Origin: an uncultured Clostridiaceae bacterium
GTDB lineage: Bacteria > Bacillota > Clostridia > Oscillospirales > Ruminococcaceae
Length of the DNA stretch: 16,950 nt
Direction: 5' to 3'
Assembly (NCBI GenBank): GCA_946411985.1
Contig: CAMKFY010000011.1
Span: 1-16,950 of the forward strand
Shown here: one piece after another, positions 8,329-16,383 of the stretch
Layout of the letters: every line of letters begins with the position of its first letter
Numbering within the stretch: position 1 is the stretch's first letter
The notes under the pieces: model-generated
Told to the model about the DNA's origin: nothing
Seen by the model: only the letters and a program-made list of their open reading frames with translations
Databases searched by the model: none
Position numbers and translations under genes: made by a program

Positions 8329-8357
8329 ATTATCTATTTTTTTATTCTAAATGTCAA
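8329..8357 (-). promoter_or_regulatory. Strong sigma-A type promoter for sepF operon
   Basis: On the minus strand, TTGACA (8357-8352) is a perfect -35 element. It is followed by exactly 17 bases and GATAAT (8334-8329), a 5/6 match to the -10. Transcription would begin near 8322, about 90 bases before the sepF ATG. This is the best promoter in the window and probably drives sepF through the DUF368 gene. A perfect 14-bp palindrome overlaps the -35 element. Confidence 0.8.
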
Positions 8358-8367
8358 TATATATTGA
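8354..8367. repeat. Perfect 14-bp palindrome over the sepF -35 element
   Basis: TCAATATATATTGA reads the same on both strands and shares its last four bases on the minus strand with the -35 TTGACA. Its placement is what a repressor site would have. The AT-rich composition makes chance palindromes fairly common, so this is only a candidate operator. Confidence 0.35.
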
Positions 8368-8447
8368 TTGCATTTGTTCAAAATAATAATTACTACCACA
8401 TATTTACATCATTATAAATAAGCCGTTAATTTCAACATTTTTTAATA

Positions 8448-8498
8448 TTAAATATTTTTTAAATCAAACTTAAAATGCCAATAATTGCCCAATCTCAT
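8448..8498 (-). CDS. Possible 16-residue micro-ORF, function unknown
   Basis: An ATG at 8498 opens a 16-codon frame (MRLGNYWHFKFDLKNI) ending in TAA. AGAGGTGG lies seven bases upstream, as good a ribosome binding site as those of the real genes. A perfect TATAAT lies just before that site, but no -35 accompanies it. I recognise no family. It may be a small peptide, the remnant of a lost gene, or chance. Confidence 0.2.
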   Translation of the reverse strand: MRLGNYWHFKFDLKNI

Positions 8499-8572
8499 TG
8501 CCGAACCACCTCTTTGTTTTATTATAGCGGGTACATGTTTTTATTATATTGCGCGTTAATTAAAATTATTCA

Positions 8573-9811
8573 TTAAATTGGTTTGTTCTCATATAAATTT
8601 CTACCTTTAACTATTATTTTATCAAAATTTTTTAAATATCTCCTAATTTTAGACATATCTTTAGGTTGTGCTGCGCAAATAATAAAATGGGTGTTTTCAC
8701 TTAAAATATCTATAAGCCTAAATTTTAAAGAAATACCTTCCACAGCATAAACTCCAACTTCATTTTCATTATTCACCCTTAAAGCTTCTTTAGGCACCTT
8801 AAAGCCTTCAAGTTCCCTATCTACAGTAATTTCAACATCACTTTTTCTAAGACGAGCTAATTTTTCTGTCATTGCATTTAATGAAAAAACGCCTAAACTA
8901 TATTTTTTGTCTATATCTATAAACATATCATATAAATTAGCTGGAATTTCCTCACCAATATCTTTGAATTTTATTTTATAAGACTGGCCTATTTTAGTGC
9001 CAACCAAAAAATTAGTTGGCACTACAGCTTTAAATAACACTATAGGATTAGTTATTACCTTTAAACTGTAATTATTGGAAGGTTTGTAGGAGCTAATAGG
9101 CTTTTTTATAAAATCTATAAACTCCTCCAAATTTAACTTTTCAACATTTTGAACGCAACACTCACTTTCAAGGCCATCTATATTATCTGCAAAATACCCA
9201 GATTCACTGGAAATTACGTCTTCGGGATTATTTATTCCACTTTCTATATTTTGCTTTTCTAGCTTTAATTTTTCTATAAAATTTGCATAGTCAACACCTT
9301 TATTAATTAACATATTTTTTGTATTAAACAATAACGTAATATTACGCTTGCCTTCACAAACCTTAAAAAAATCTTTATCTTTAATTTCATTCAACAAATT
9401 AACATAGTTTAACTGTATCTGCCTATTAACATCTAAAATATCCACATTTTGCGACGAAGTTTCATCTTGCACACTTTCTAAATCTTTTATTTCTTCCTCT
9501 AAAGCACTAATATTTTCAAATTTTATAGCGTCATCTTTATTTTTATATATCCGCGCTACAACGGCATTAGAAGGTATTTTATCGCCCACAGGGTACATAT
9601 TTTTAACTATCATACCTTTAGCATCAAAATTTAAAATAAATTCATCTTTATATATTACCCCACAACTTTCAATTTTTTTTTCTATTTTGCTCAAACTAAC
9701 TGTAAATGTTTCATATGAGAAGTTAAAAGCCATATATATTTGAAATGCAAAGGCCAATAAACAAACAAACACAGTTAAAATAAAAAATTTTGATAAAAAA
9801 AACGACCTCAC
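8573..9811 (-). CDS. HlyD-like membrane-anchored adaptor protein
   Basis: This 412-residue protein has one N-terminal membrane segment (about 8-30) and a large external part. It resembles the HlyD/membrane-fusion adaptors found next to sepF in some Clostridia. What can be seen: a first half-lipoyl-like strand block (50-90, with DAKGMIVKNMYPVGDKI), a helical hairpin-like region (about 95-195), a second half-lipoyl segment (about 200-215, SSESGYFADNIDG), and beta-barrel strands (about 248-335). A C-terminal strand-rich portion contains VPKEALRV (339-346). The start is GTG at 9811, preceded at seven bases by AAGGAAGGAA. No ABC transporter or other exporter partner lies in the window. Its exact job is unknown; the location between miaA and sepF suggests an envelope or division-linked role, which is inference. 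Confidence 0.7.
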   Translation of the reverse strand: MRSFFLSKFFILTVFVCLLAFAFQIYMAFNFSYETFTVSLSKIEKKIESCGVIYKDEFILNFDAKGMIVKNMYPVGDKIPSNAVVARIYKNKDDAIKFENISALEEEIKDLESVQDETSSQNVDILDVNRQIQLNYVNLLNEIKDKDFFKVCEGKRNITLLFNTKNMLINKGVDYANFIEKLKLEKQNIESGINNPEDVISSESGYFADNIDGLESECCVQNVEKLNLEEFIDFIKKPISSYKPSNNYSLKVITNPIVLFKAVVPTNFLVGTKIGQSYKIKFKDIGEEIPANLYDMFIDIDKKYSLGVFSLNAMTEKLARLRKSDVEITVDRELEGFKVPKEALRVNNENEVGVYAVEGISLKFRLIDILSENTHFIICAAQPKDMSKIRRYLKNFDKIIVKGRNLYENKPI

Positions 9812-9881
9812 CTAAAAATTCCTTCCTTAAACTAACTATATACACGAACATATTTAACATAAAACATTTAAAAAAATAGTT

Positions 9882-10838
9882 TTAATGGCATATAAACTCT
9901 TCAGCTAATTTTAAAATTTCAATTTTAATATTCGAATATTCCTTTTCATCTAAAAAAAACCATTTTATAGTTTCATCTCTTTTAAACCAAGTTATCTGCC
10001 TTTTTGCATACCTTCTCGTATTTCTTTTTATATTTTCTACAGCCTCGTCTAAAGTTATTGTGCCAGAAAAATATGAGAATAACTCTTTATAACCTATTGC
10101 CTGCATAGCAGTTTTAGAGCAGGTCATTGAAGATATATTTTTTGCTTCCTGCAACAAACCATCTTTTAGCATACAATCTACCCTAATATTTATATTTTCG
10201 TAAAGCTTTAACCGGCTTTTAAAATTTAAGCCTATTTTCAAACAAGAAAAAGGCTTTTTAGAACTATTATTTAATTTTATATTATCAGTAACATTTTTTC
10301 CTGTTAAAATAAATGTTTCAAGGCAACGCAATATCTTTTTTTTATTATTTATATGCACCTTTTGACTATAAATTGGGTCTATCTCTTTTAACTTTTCATA
10401 CATGTAAACAATGCCCTTCTCATCTAACATATTTTGTAATTTAATATGTAAAGGGTGGCTCTTATTTTCTTTCTGAAAAGATATTCCGTTTAACAACGAA
10501 TCTATATATAACCCCGTGCCACCAACTAAAACAATATTTTTGCCCCTTTCAACAATTTGCGGTATTATTTTATTTGCCATTTCAACATAATCTGCCACAG
10601 AAAATTCTTCATTTAAATTTAAAAAGCTCATAATATGATGAACTACGCCGCACTGCTCCTTTTTAGTTATCTTTGCCGTGGCAATGTCCATATATTTATA
10701 CACCTGCATAGAATCTGCAGATATTATTTCAGCATTAATTTTTTTCGCAAGCCACACAGCAAGAGCGCTCTTGCCAGTGGCAGTTGGGCCCACTATAGCT
10801 AAAATCTTTATTTTATTGCCTACCAAACTTTTTGTCAA
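9882..10838 (-). CDS. miaA: tRNA dimethylallyltransferase MiaA
   Basis: MiaA transfers a dimethylallyl group to N6 of A37 in tRNAs that read codons starting with U, making i6A37. MiaB, at the right end of this window, then methylthiolates it. The 318-residue protein has the P-loop GPTATGKS (17-24), the SADSMQVY segment (40-47, with the catalytic aspartate D42), GGTGLYI (106-112) and the C-terminal TRRYAKRQITWFKRD block. Length is normal. The start is TTG at 10838, 26 bases inside the end of mutL, with AAGGA four bases upstream; a second TTG at 10826 is possible. The overlap with mutL implies translational coupling. An hfq gene, which often follows miaA, is absent here. Confidence 0.97.
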   Translation of the reverse strand: MTKSLVGNKIKILAIVGPTATGKSALAVWLAKKINAEIISADSMQVYKYMDIATAKITKKEQCGVVHHIMSFLNLNEEFSVADYVEMANKIIPQIVERGKNIVLVGGTGLYIDSLLNGISFQKENKSHPLHIKLQNMLDEKGIVYMYEKLKEIDPIYSQKVHINNKKKILRCLETFILTGKNVTDNIKLNNSSKKPFSCLKIGLNFKSRLKLYENINIRVDCMLKDGLLQEAKNISSMTCSKTAMQAIGYKELFSYFSGTITLDEAVENIKRNTRRYAKRQITWFKRDETIKWFFLDEKEYSNIKIEILKLAEEFICH

Positions 10839-12696
10839 ACCTTCCTTTTTTAATTGTAAATATCACTGGCCTACCGTGCGGGCAATTTCTTATATTTGGG
10901 TTAAAATATGCTTCATTTGCTAATGTTTCCAAATCTTTAATATTGTTTAATTGGTTAGCTTTAATTGCAGCCTTACAAGCAATTTTGCTATAAATATCTT
11001 CTAATTTTTTTGGTGTAATATTTTCTTTTAAATATTTAATATTGCTAACTATTTGGCCAAACACCTCTTTAACATCTTCAAAAACCAACATTAAAGGCAC
11101 CTCTCTTATTAATAAACAATGCCCATGAAAGCTATCCACAACAAAACCAAACTTTAAAAATATATTACAATTCTGCAAAACCATATCGCACTCTTCATAA
11201 GAATTTAAATAAATTTTTATTGGCTCTACTAATATCTGCCTTTTAAAGCCAACTTCGCCTTCCTTAATTAACTTTTCGTATAAAATTTTTTCGTGCGCTG
11301 CATGTTTATCTATTATAATAAAAACATCGTCTATTTCAGCTAATATGTAAAGTTTAAAAAGCTCGCCAATAACCTTCAAACTGGAGGTGTTTAGCTTAAA
11401 ATTTTGCAAATTTTCATCTTCAATATAAAAATCTGAAGCTTTAACAGAATCTTCGCAAACTATAGAATCTATCATTTCTTTTTTAGAGTTATCGCTATTT
11501 TCTTGGCCACACTCCTGCTCACACTTAAAATTTGGTTTTAATTTAATATTTGCAGTAGAAAGATATTTAAAGCTTTTTAGCATATCGCTATTAAAACTAC
11601 AATCTTCACTATTATACGGCCTAACGCCCGACTCAAAAACAAAACCTTTACTTTCATTTAAATTAATATTATCTGTGCTTAAAGTTTTGTTTAATATAAA
11701 ACTATTTTTTTGCTTATAAATAGCTTCCTTAACTGCCAAACTCAAATATTTTAAAACATCTTTTTCTCTATAAAAGCGCACCTCCACCTTATTAGGGTGC
11801 ACATTAACGTCTACATCTTTAAAAGGCAAACCCATACATATTATAAAACAAGGAAACCTGCCCACCATTAACGAGCCCTTAAAAGCTTCCTCCACAGCAG
11901 CAACGCAAAGCTTAGACGTAACACATCTAGAATTCACAAACAAATATTGCACACTTCTATAAGACTTGCAAAAGCTAGGGCTACTAACAAAACCTGTAAT
12001 TCTTATATATTCATTAACATAATCTATTTCTATTAAATTTTCACAAAAAGCCTCCCCAAAAAGACTATATACAGTATCTTTTAAGCTTCCTGTGCCAAAT
12101 GTTTGTAAAGTTTTAACCCCATCTTTTTTAAATTCAAACGATATATTGCAATGCGAAAGCGCTAACTTTTCCACAACATCTTTTATTAATGCAACTTCCG
12201 TAGAATCTTTTTTTAAAAACTTAAACCTTGCAGGCACATTATAAAAAATATCACGCACTTCTATTGTTGTGCCATTTGACACATCCACTATATCATAACT
12301 TTCTTTCTGCCCTCCATGCACAACATACCTAACTCCGCGCTCTTCATTTTTTGTTTTCGTTAACATCAAAACCTTAGACACAGCACAAATAGAAGCCAAA
12401 GCCTCGCCTCTAAAGCCCAAAGTTTTTATATTATACAAATCTTCCTCTTTTAAAATTTTGCTAGTGGCGTGCTGCGTAAAAGCTAAGCAACAATCTTTAT
12501 TTTTAATTCCAATACCGTTATCTATAACGCGAATTAAACTCTTCCCAGCATCTTTAATTTCTATAGATATAAAAGACGCTAAAGCGTCTATAGAATTTTC
12601 CACCAACTCTTTAACAACACAAGACGGCCTGCTTACAACTTCGCCTGCAGCTATAAGCTCATACACAGATTTTTCTAAAAGACGAATATCTGCCAT
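10813..12696 (-). CDS. mutL: DNA mismatch repair protein MutL (endonuclease type)
   Basis: MutL couples mismatch recognition by MutS to strand incision. The 627-residue product has an N-terminal GHKL ATPase domain with VVKELVENSIDA (E30 catalytic, N34 Mg-binding), DNGIGI (59-64) and GFRGEALASI (94-103). The transducer region includes VDVNVHPNK (295-303), followed by a variable linker (about 330-435). The C-terminal dimerisation/nuclease domain has DKHAAHEKILYE (463-474), ACKAAIKA (573-580) and CPHGRP (605-610), the endonuclease motifs. Family members usually read DQHA; here it is DKHA. QILVEP (487-492) fits the sliding-clamp-binding pattern of MutL. The frame is open to a GTG at 12705, but the ATG at 12696, with AAAGGAA 10 bases upstream, is chosen. 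It lies 15 bases after the TraX-family gene. Confidence 0.97.
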   Translation of the reverse strand: MADIRLLEKSVYELIAAGEVVSRPSCVVKELVENSIDALASFISIEIKDAGKSLIRVIDNGIGIKNKDCCLAFTQHATSKILKEEDLYNIKTLGFRGEALASICAVSKVLMLTKTKNEERGVRYVVHGGQKESYDIVDVSNGTTIEVRDIFYNVPARFKFLKKDSTEVALIKDVVEKLALSHCNISFEFKKDGVKTLQTFGTGSLKDTVYSLFGEAFCENLIEIDYVNEYIRITGFVSSPSFCKSYRSVQYLFVNSRCVTSKLCVAAVEEAFKGSLMVGRFPCFIICMGLPFKDVDVNVHPNKVEVRFYREKDVLKYLSLAVKEAIYKQKNSFILNKTLSTDNINLNESKGFVFESGVRPYNSEDCSFNSDMLKSFKYLSTANIKLKPNFKCEQECGQENSDNSKKEMIDSIVCEDSVKASDFYIEDENLQNFKLNTSSLKVIGELFKLYILAEIDDVFIIIDKHAAHEKILYEKLIKEGEVGFKRQILVEPIKIYLNSYEECDMVLQNCNIFLKFGFVVDSFHGHCLLIREVPLMLVFEDVKEVFGQIVSNIKYLKENITPKKLEDIYSKIACKAAIKANQLNNIKDLETLANEAYFNPNIRNCPHGRPVIFTIKKGRFDKKFGRQ

Positions 12697-12711
12697 CTTC
12701 AACACATTCCT

Positions 12712-13461
12712 TTACGGCCTTATTTTTAATATTTTATAATATACCAATAAATGCCTAATTAATATTAAAACATATAAATGAGCAGGATAAAACCAGTAAT
12801 AAAACCTGCCAGGAAGTTTAACCTTAACGTCTACACGGCTTAAAAAAAACGCCAGAGGAACAGCAAACATAGCCAAAAACTGATTCCACTCACCAATTGT
12901 ATCAACATCTCTAATACGGCAATACATAAGATAAATAACAAAACTAGCCAAAAAACAAATTATTGGGTTATATGTTTTAAATGCAAAAAAATAAAAAATT
13001 AACGGAAATAAAACACCATAAAGGCCATACTCCATTTTAACAATAAAAGTTAGCACAACAACAGCAACTATAGGCAATATTTTTATAAAACTTTTTTCTG
13101 TTATTGGAAATTTTATAGACTCTATACTGTATAATACTATAACAGAAAAAAGCCAAACAAAACCTATATTAAGATAAAATTCACTTCTCACCTTCAAAAA
13201 CCAAAACAAAATAATAGGTATCGGCTGCGAAACAATAGAAAATATAGTAAGGTTTTTTAAATATTTAAAAACAGTTCCATTTTTCTTAGAATAATAAAAA
13301 CCCCTAGCTACACAATAAGCAAACAATGGCATAGAAAATCTGCCAATAATTCTTAAAATGCTAGCAGCCCTTATTAATTCCACAGAATTAAATGCATCCT
13401 TTAAAACAACACTTCCAACATGATCTACAACCATTATTAAAGCCGCAAAAAGCTTAATCAT
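12712..13461 (-). CDS. TraX-family integral membrane protein
   Basis: This 249-residue protein has about eight hydrophobic segments and fits the TraX family, named after the F-plasmid pilin N-acetylation protein and related to membrane acyltransferases. Chromosomal Firmicute members have no settled function. Visible features are MVVDHVGS near the N terminus (D13, H14), the conserved RIIGRFSMPLFAY (37-49), an ISQP-like VSQP (77-80), and the C-terminal YPAHLYVL (225-232) with H228. The ATG at 13461 has GGAGG six bases upstream. It sits 31 bases after mutS and 15 before mutL, all in one direction, so it is almost certainly co-transcribed with them. No conjugation genes are nearby. Membership in TraX is fairly sure; an acyltransferase role here is inference. 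Confidence 0.82.
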   Translation of the reverse strand: MIKLFAALIMVVDHVGSVVLKDAFNSVELIRAASILRIIGRFSMPLFAYCVARGFYYSKKNGTVFKYLKNLTIFSIVSQPIPIILFWFLKVRSEFYLNIGFVWLFSVIVLYSIESIKFPITEKSFIKILPIVAVVVLTFIVKMEYGLYGVLFPLIFYFFAFKTYNPIICFLASFVIYLMYCRIRDVDTIGEWNQFLAMFAVPLAFFLSRVDVKVKLPGRFYYWFYPAHLYVLILIRHLLVYYKILKIRP

Positions 13462-13492
13462 TGTTAACCTCCAAAGCCTAAATCCTTTGCAA

Positions 13493-15934
13493 TTAAATAC
13501 CTTTCAACTCTTTTAAAATATTATTAGCCCGTACAATAACACTATTTGGCACTCCAGCCAACTTAGCCACAGCAATGCCGTAGCTACTATTTGCTCTGCC
13601 TTTTACTATTTTTCTTAAAAAGATTATGCTATCTCCATTTTTTTTAACCGCCACATTATAGTTAACTGCCCCTCTAAATTCGTCTTCTAAAGAAGTTAAC
13701 TCAAAATAGTGCGTGGCAAATAAGGTTTTACTTTTCAACTTTTTGTTGGTTAATATATACTCTGCTATGGCCTTTGCAATGCTAACTCCATCAAACGTAG
13801 AAGTACCCCTTCCAATTTCATCTAATATTATAAGACTTTTATTTGTGGCATTTTTTAATATTTCCACCACTTCTAATATTTCCATCATAAACGTAGATTT
13901 GCCCATAGAAAGGTCGTCACACGCGCCAACTCTTGTAAATATGCTATCAACAACTCCTATTTCAGCATATTCAGCAGGCACAAAACAACCAATTTGAGCC
14001 ATTAAAACTATAAGAGCCACCTGCCTCATATATGTAGACTTGCCTGCCATGTTAGGGCCAGTTATAATTAACAAATTATTTTCATCACTATCAAAAAATG
14101 TATCGTTAGCCACAAATGGCTCATCTCTTAAAGCTTCCACAACAGGGTGCCGCCCACCTTTTATATTTATATTAAAATCTTTAGTTATAATTGGGCGCAC
14201 ATATCTGTTCTTTTGAGACACCACAGAAAAAGAACACAAAACGTCTAACATAGCCAAAGCTTGAGCAGTTCTTTGTATTTCTACTAGCCTTTGAGAAACA
14301 AAATCTCGCAACTCTTCAAATATATTCTGCTCAATTTCCACAACCCTCTCATTTGCAGTAAGAATTTGCTCTTCATAATCTTTTAATTCTTCTGTTATAA
14401 ACCTTTCGCAAGAGCTAAGAGTTTGTTTTCGCACATAATGGCTAGGCACCTTTTGAATGTTGGATTTTGTAACCTCAATAAAATAACCAAACACCCTGTT
14501 ATACCCTATTTTTAAATTGCTAATTTTAGTATTTTTCTTTTCGTTAAACTCTATTTCAAGGAGTTTATCTTTGCCATGCAATATTATATCTTTCAACCTA
14601 TCTAGCTCTTCGTGGAACCCTTTTTTTATAACTCCACCTTCTTTAAAATTTGAAGGAGGTTCATCTTCTATTGCACTATCCAACACACTACATATGCTTT
14701 TCATATCGCACATTTTTTTATTCAAATCTGTTAAAAGGCTACTATTTGGAATAGATTGCACATAATCTTTAATAAGCGGCACTCTTGAAAAGGTGTAACA
14801 AAGCGCCCTTAATTCTCGCGGGTTTATAGATTTATATATTACTTTAGTCATAAGCCGCTCTAAGTCATACACCTTAGCCAATATACTAAGCATTCCATCA
14901 CGTAAAGTAGAATTTTTCGTTAACTCGCTAACAGCTTCATGCCTTTTAATTATTAAATCACAATCTATTAACGGCTGCTCTATAATTTTTCTTAGCAATC
15001 TTTCGCCCATAGAAGTTTTAGTTTCGTTTAAAATCCAAAATAAACTACGTTGCTTTTGGCCTGTAGCTAACGTTTTTGTAAGCTCCAAATTTCTTCTAGA
15101 AAACGCATCCAACTTCATATATTCTTTGCCTTTGTAATATATAACGTCTATTAACCTTTTTACACCGTCTTTTTGAGTTTCTTTTAAATATATTATTAAA
15201 GACCCTAAAGCTTTTATACAAAATTGCGAACTAATAACCTCCTGCGGCACACTTTTAAACTGCTCTTTAATCAAATCTAAATATATCTTCTCATCTTTGC
15301 CATCTATATCTATAGGGTCTCCAATGCATTTTAAATGTTTATTTATATAGTTAGACACTTCTTTTAAAGCCAAAAGCTCATCATTATATAGAATTTCGGC
15401 AGGAGAAAACCGCTCCAACTCATTAATTACATCTAAAACAACATTATTAGAACTTATACTCGCCACCTGAACAGTGCCTGTAGAAACATCTGCAAAACAT
15501 ATTCCAAAACAGTTTTCTTTTAAATATATAGTGCATATATAGTTATTAAGGCCACTTAACAGCATATCTGCATCTACAACCGTGCCGGGAGTTATAATCC
15601 TAACAACGTCGCGTTTTATTATTTTTGAAGTGTTCACCATCTGCTCAACCTGTTCGCATATGGCAACCTTAAAACCTTTATCTATTAATTTTTTTATATA
15701 TACACCAGAACTTTTATATGGCACACCACACATAGGAACGCGTTTAGAAATTCCACACTCCCTGCCAGTTAAAGCTATTTCCAACTCTTCAGACGCAGCA
15801 ACAGCATCATCAAAAAAAAGTTCGTAGAAATCACCAAGCCTAAAAAATAAGAAAAAACCTTTATATTTCTTTTTTATTTTTAAATATTGCACCATCATAG
15901 GTGACAATTTTTTCATATCTTCTGATGTGAGCAT
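13493..15934 (-). CDS. mutS: DNA mismatch repair protein MutS
   Basis: MutS recognises mismatches and small loops and recruits MutL. The 813-residue product has the N-terminal mismatch-contact motif GDFYE (34-38, with F36 and E38). Connector, core and clamp domains follow, then the ABC-type ATPase with Walker A GPNMAGKST (626-634), a Walker B region ending DEIGRGTSTFDG (from D705) and FATHYFEL. It ends soon after the helix-turn-helix at SVIVRANNILKELKGI, about 50 residues shorter after Walker A than E. coli MutS, so the usual C-terminal tail is absent. The ATG at 15934 is preceded by GGGTG at 6 bases and overlaps the upstream gene by 22 bases. An ATG at 15916, in a 4-base ATGA overlap, would remove only six residues and is the alternative. 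Confidence 0.98.
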   Translation of the reverse strand: MLTSEDMKKLSPMMVQYLKIKKKYKGFFLFFRLGDFYELFFDDAVAASEELEIALTGRECGISKRVPMCGVPYKSSGVYIKKLIDKGFKVAICEQVEQMVNTSKIIKRDVVRIITPGTVVDADMLLSGLNNYICTIYLKENCFGICFADVSTGTVQVASISSNNVVLDVINELERFSPAEILYNDELLALKEVSNYINKHLKCIGDPIDIDGKDEKIYLDLIKEQFKSVPQEVISSQFCIKALGSLIIYLKETQKDGVKRLIDVIYYKGKEYMKLDAFSRRNLELTKTLATGQKQRSLFWILNETKTSMGERLLRKIIEQPLIDCDLIIKRHEAVSELTKNSTLRDGMLSILAKVYDLERLMTKVIYKSINPRELRALCYTFSRVPLIKDYVQSIPNSSLLTDLNKKMCDMKSICSVLDSAIEDEPPSNFKEGGVIKKGFHEELDRLKDIILHGKDKLLEIEFNEKKNTKISNLKIGYNRVFGYFIEVTKSNIQKVPSHYVRKQTLSSCERFITEELKDYEEQILTANERVVEIEQNIFEELRDFVSQRLVEIQRTAQALAMLDVLCSFSVVSQKNRYVRPIITKDFNINIKGGRHPVVEALRDEPFVANDTFFDSDENNLLIITGPNMAGKSTYMRQVALIVLMAQIGCFVPAEYAEIGVVDSIFTRVGACDDLSMGKSTFMMEILEVVEILKNATNKSLIILDEIGRGTSTFDGVSIAKAIAEYILTNKKLKSKTLFATHYFELTSLEDEFRGAVNYNVAVKKNGDSIIFLRKIVKGRANSSYGIAVAKLAGVPNSVIVRANNILKELKGI

Positions 15935-16323
15935 TTTCTACACCCAGAACAACCAGAAGACTTTTCACCAGAACAAGCAGACACATCTTCATTGTTCACA
16001 GCAGCTACTAATATAGCATTTATATTGTTCATTAACATATTCATTTCATTGCTGGCTTTGTTAAAAGCAACCATATTCCTATTTTCCATTATATTTTTAT
16101 ATAGTTCACTAATTTTTGCATTTTCGCCATCTACCTCTTCTTTAGAGCCGCCGCCTGCTATTAACTTCTTAACATTCTCCGTAAGAGCATTAAACTCATT
16201 TATTTTAGCATTAAGGCCAATATCGTTATCGTTATTTTTACGAGCTTGAGCCAAATTTAAATATTCTTCAGTTTTTTTTATATTTTTAGCAAACTCATTA
16301 GCCAACTTTAAAATATCACGCAA
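15913..16323 (-). CDS. YmcA/YlbF-family (Ric-type) regulator with cysteine-rich tail
   Basis: This is a small helical protein of 136 residues in the Com_YlbF family. In B. subtilis, YmcA (RicA) and YlbF (RicF) form a complex with YaaT (RicT) that carries iron-sulfur clusters and modulates RNase Y and developmental decisions. The body (about 1-112) is predicted all-helical. The tail has four cysteines, C117, C125, C128 and C131, spaced CX7CX2CX2C, suitable for a metal or Fe-S site. B. subtilis ymcA also lies between miaB and mutS, so this gene holds the RicA position, but sequence alone does not separate RicA from RicF. The start is TTG at 16323, supported by AGGAGGGG seven bases upstream. It has its own promoter and overlaps mutS by 22 bases. 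Confidence 0.82.
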   Translation of the reverse strand: MRDILKLANEFAKNIKKTEEYLNLAQARKNNDNDIGLNAKINEFNALTENVKKLIAGGGSKEEVDGENAKISELYKNIMENRNMVAFNKASNEMNMLMNNINAILVAAVNNEDVSACSGEKSSGCSGCRKCSHQKI

Positions 16324-16383
16324 ATTAAACCCCTCCTAATATCTACAAAAAATAAACCCTAGTGCATAAACATGCCAACTAAA

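Larger units (their letters stand above)
8233..8572. other. 340-bp gene-free stretch between the HlyD-like gene and sepF
   Basis: No recognisable gene lies here on either strand, and stops occur in every frame. On the minus strand it holds, in order: no clear terminator after the HlyD-like gene; a perfect TATAAT (8526-8521) without a good -35; a 16-codon frame with a strong ribosome binding site (8498-8448); a 14-bp palindrome (8367-8354); the sepF promoter (8357-8329); and a 10-codon frame (8306-8274) in the sepF leader. In related gene orders a YggS (ylmE) gene often lies between the adaptor gene and sepF. I see no recognisable remains of it. Confidence 0.6.

Noticed and set aside
12712..13461. 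Conjugative or mobile element suggested by TraX
   Set aside because: No transposase, integrase, relaxase, type IV secretion gene or flanking repeat is present. TraX homologues occur on ordinary chromosomes, and the flanking genes are conserved housekeeping genes.
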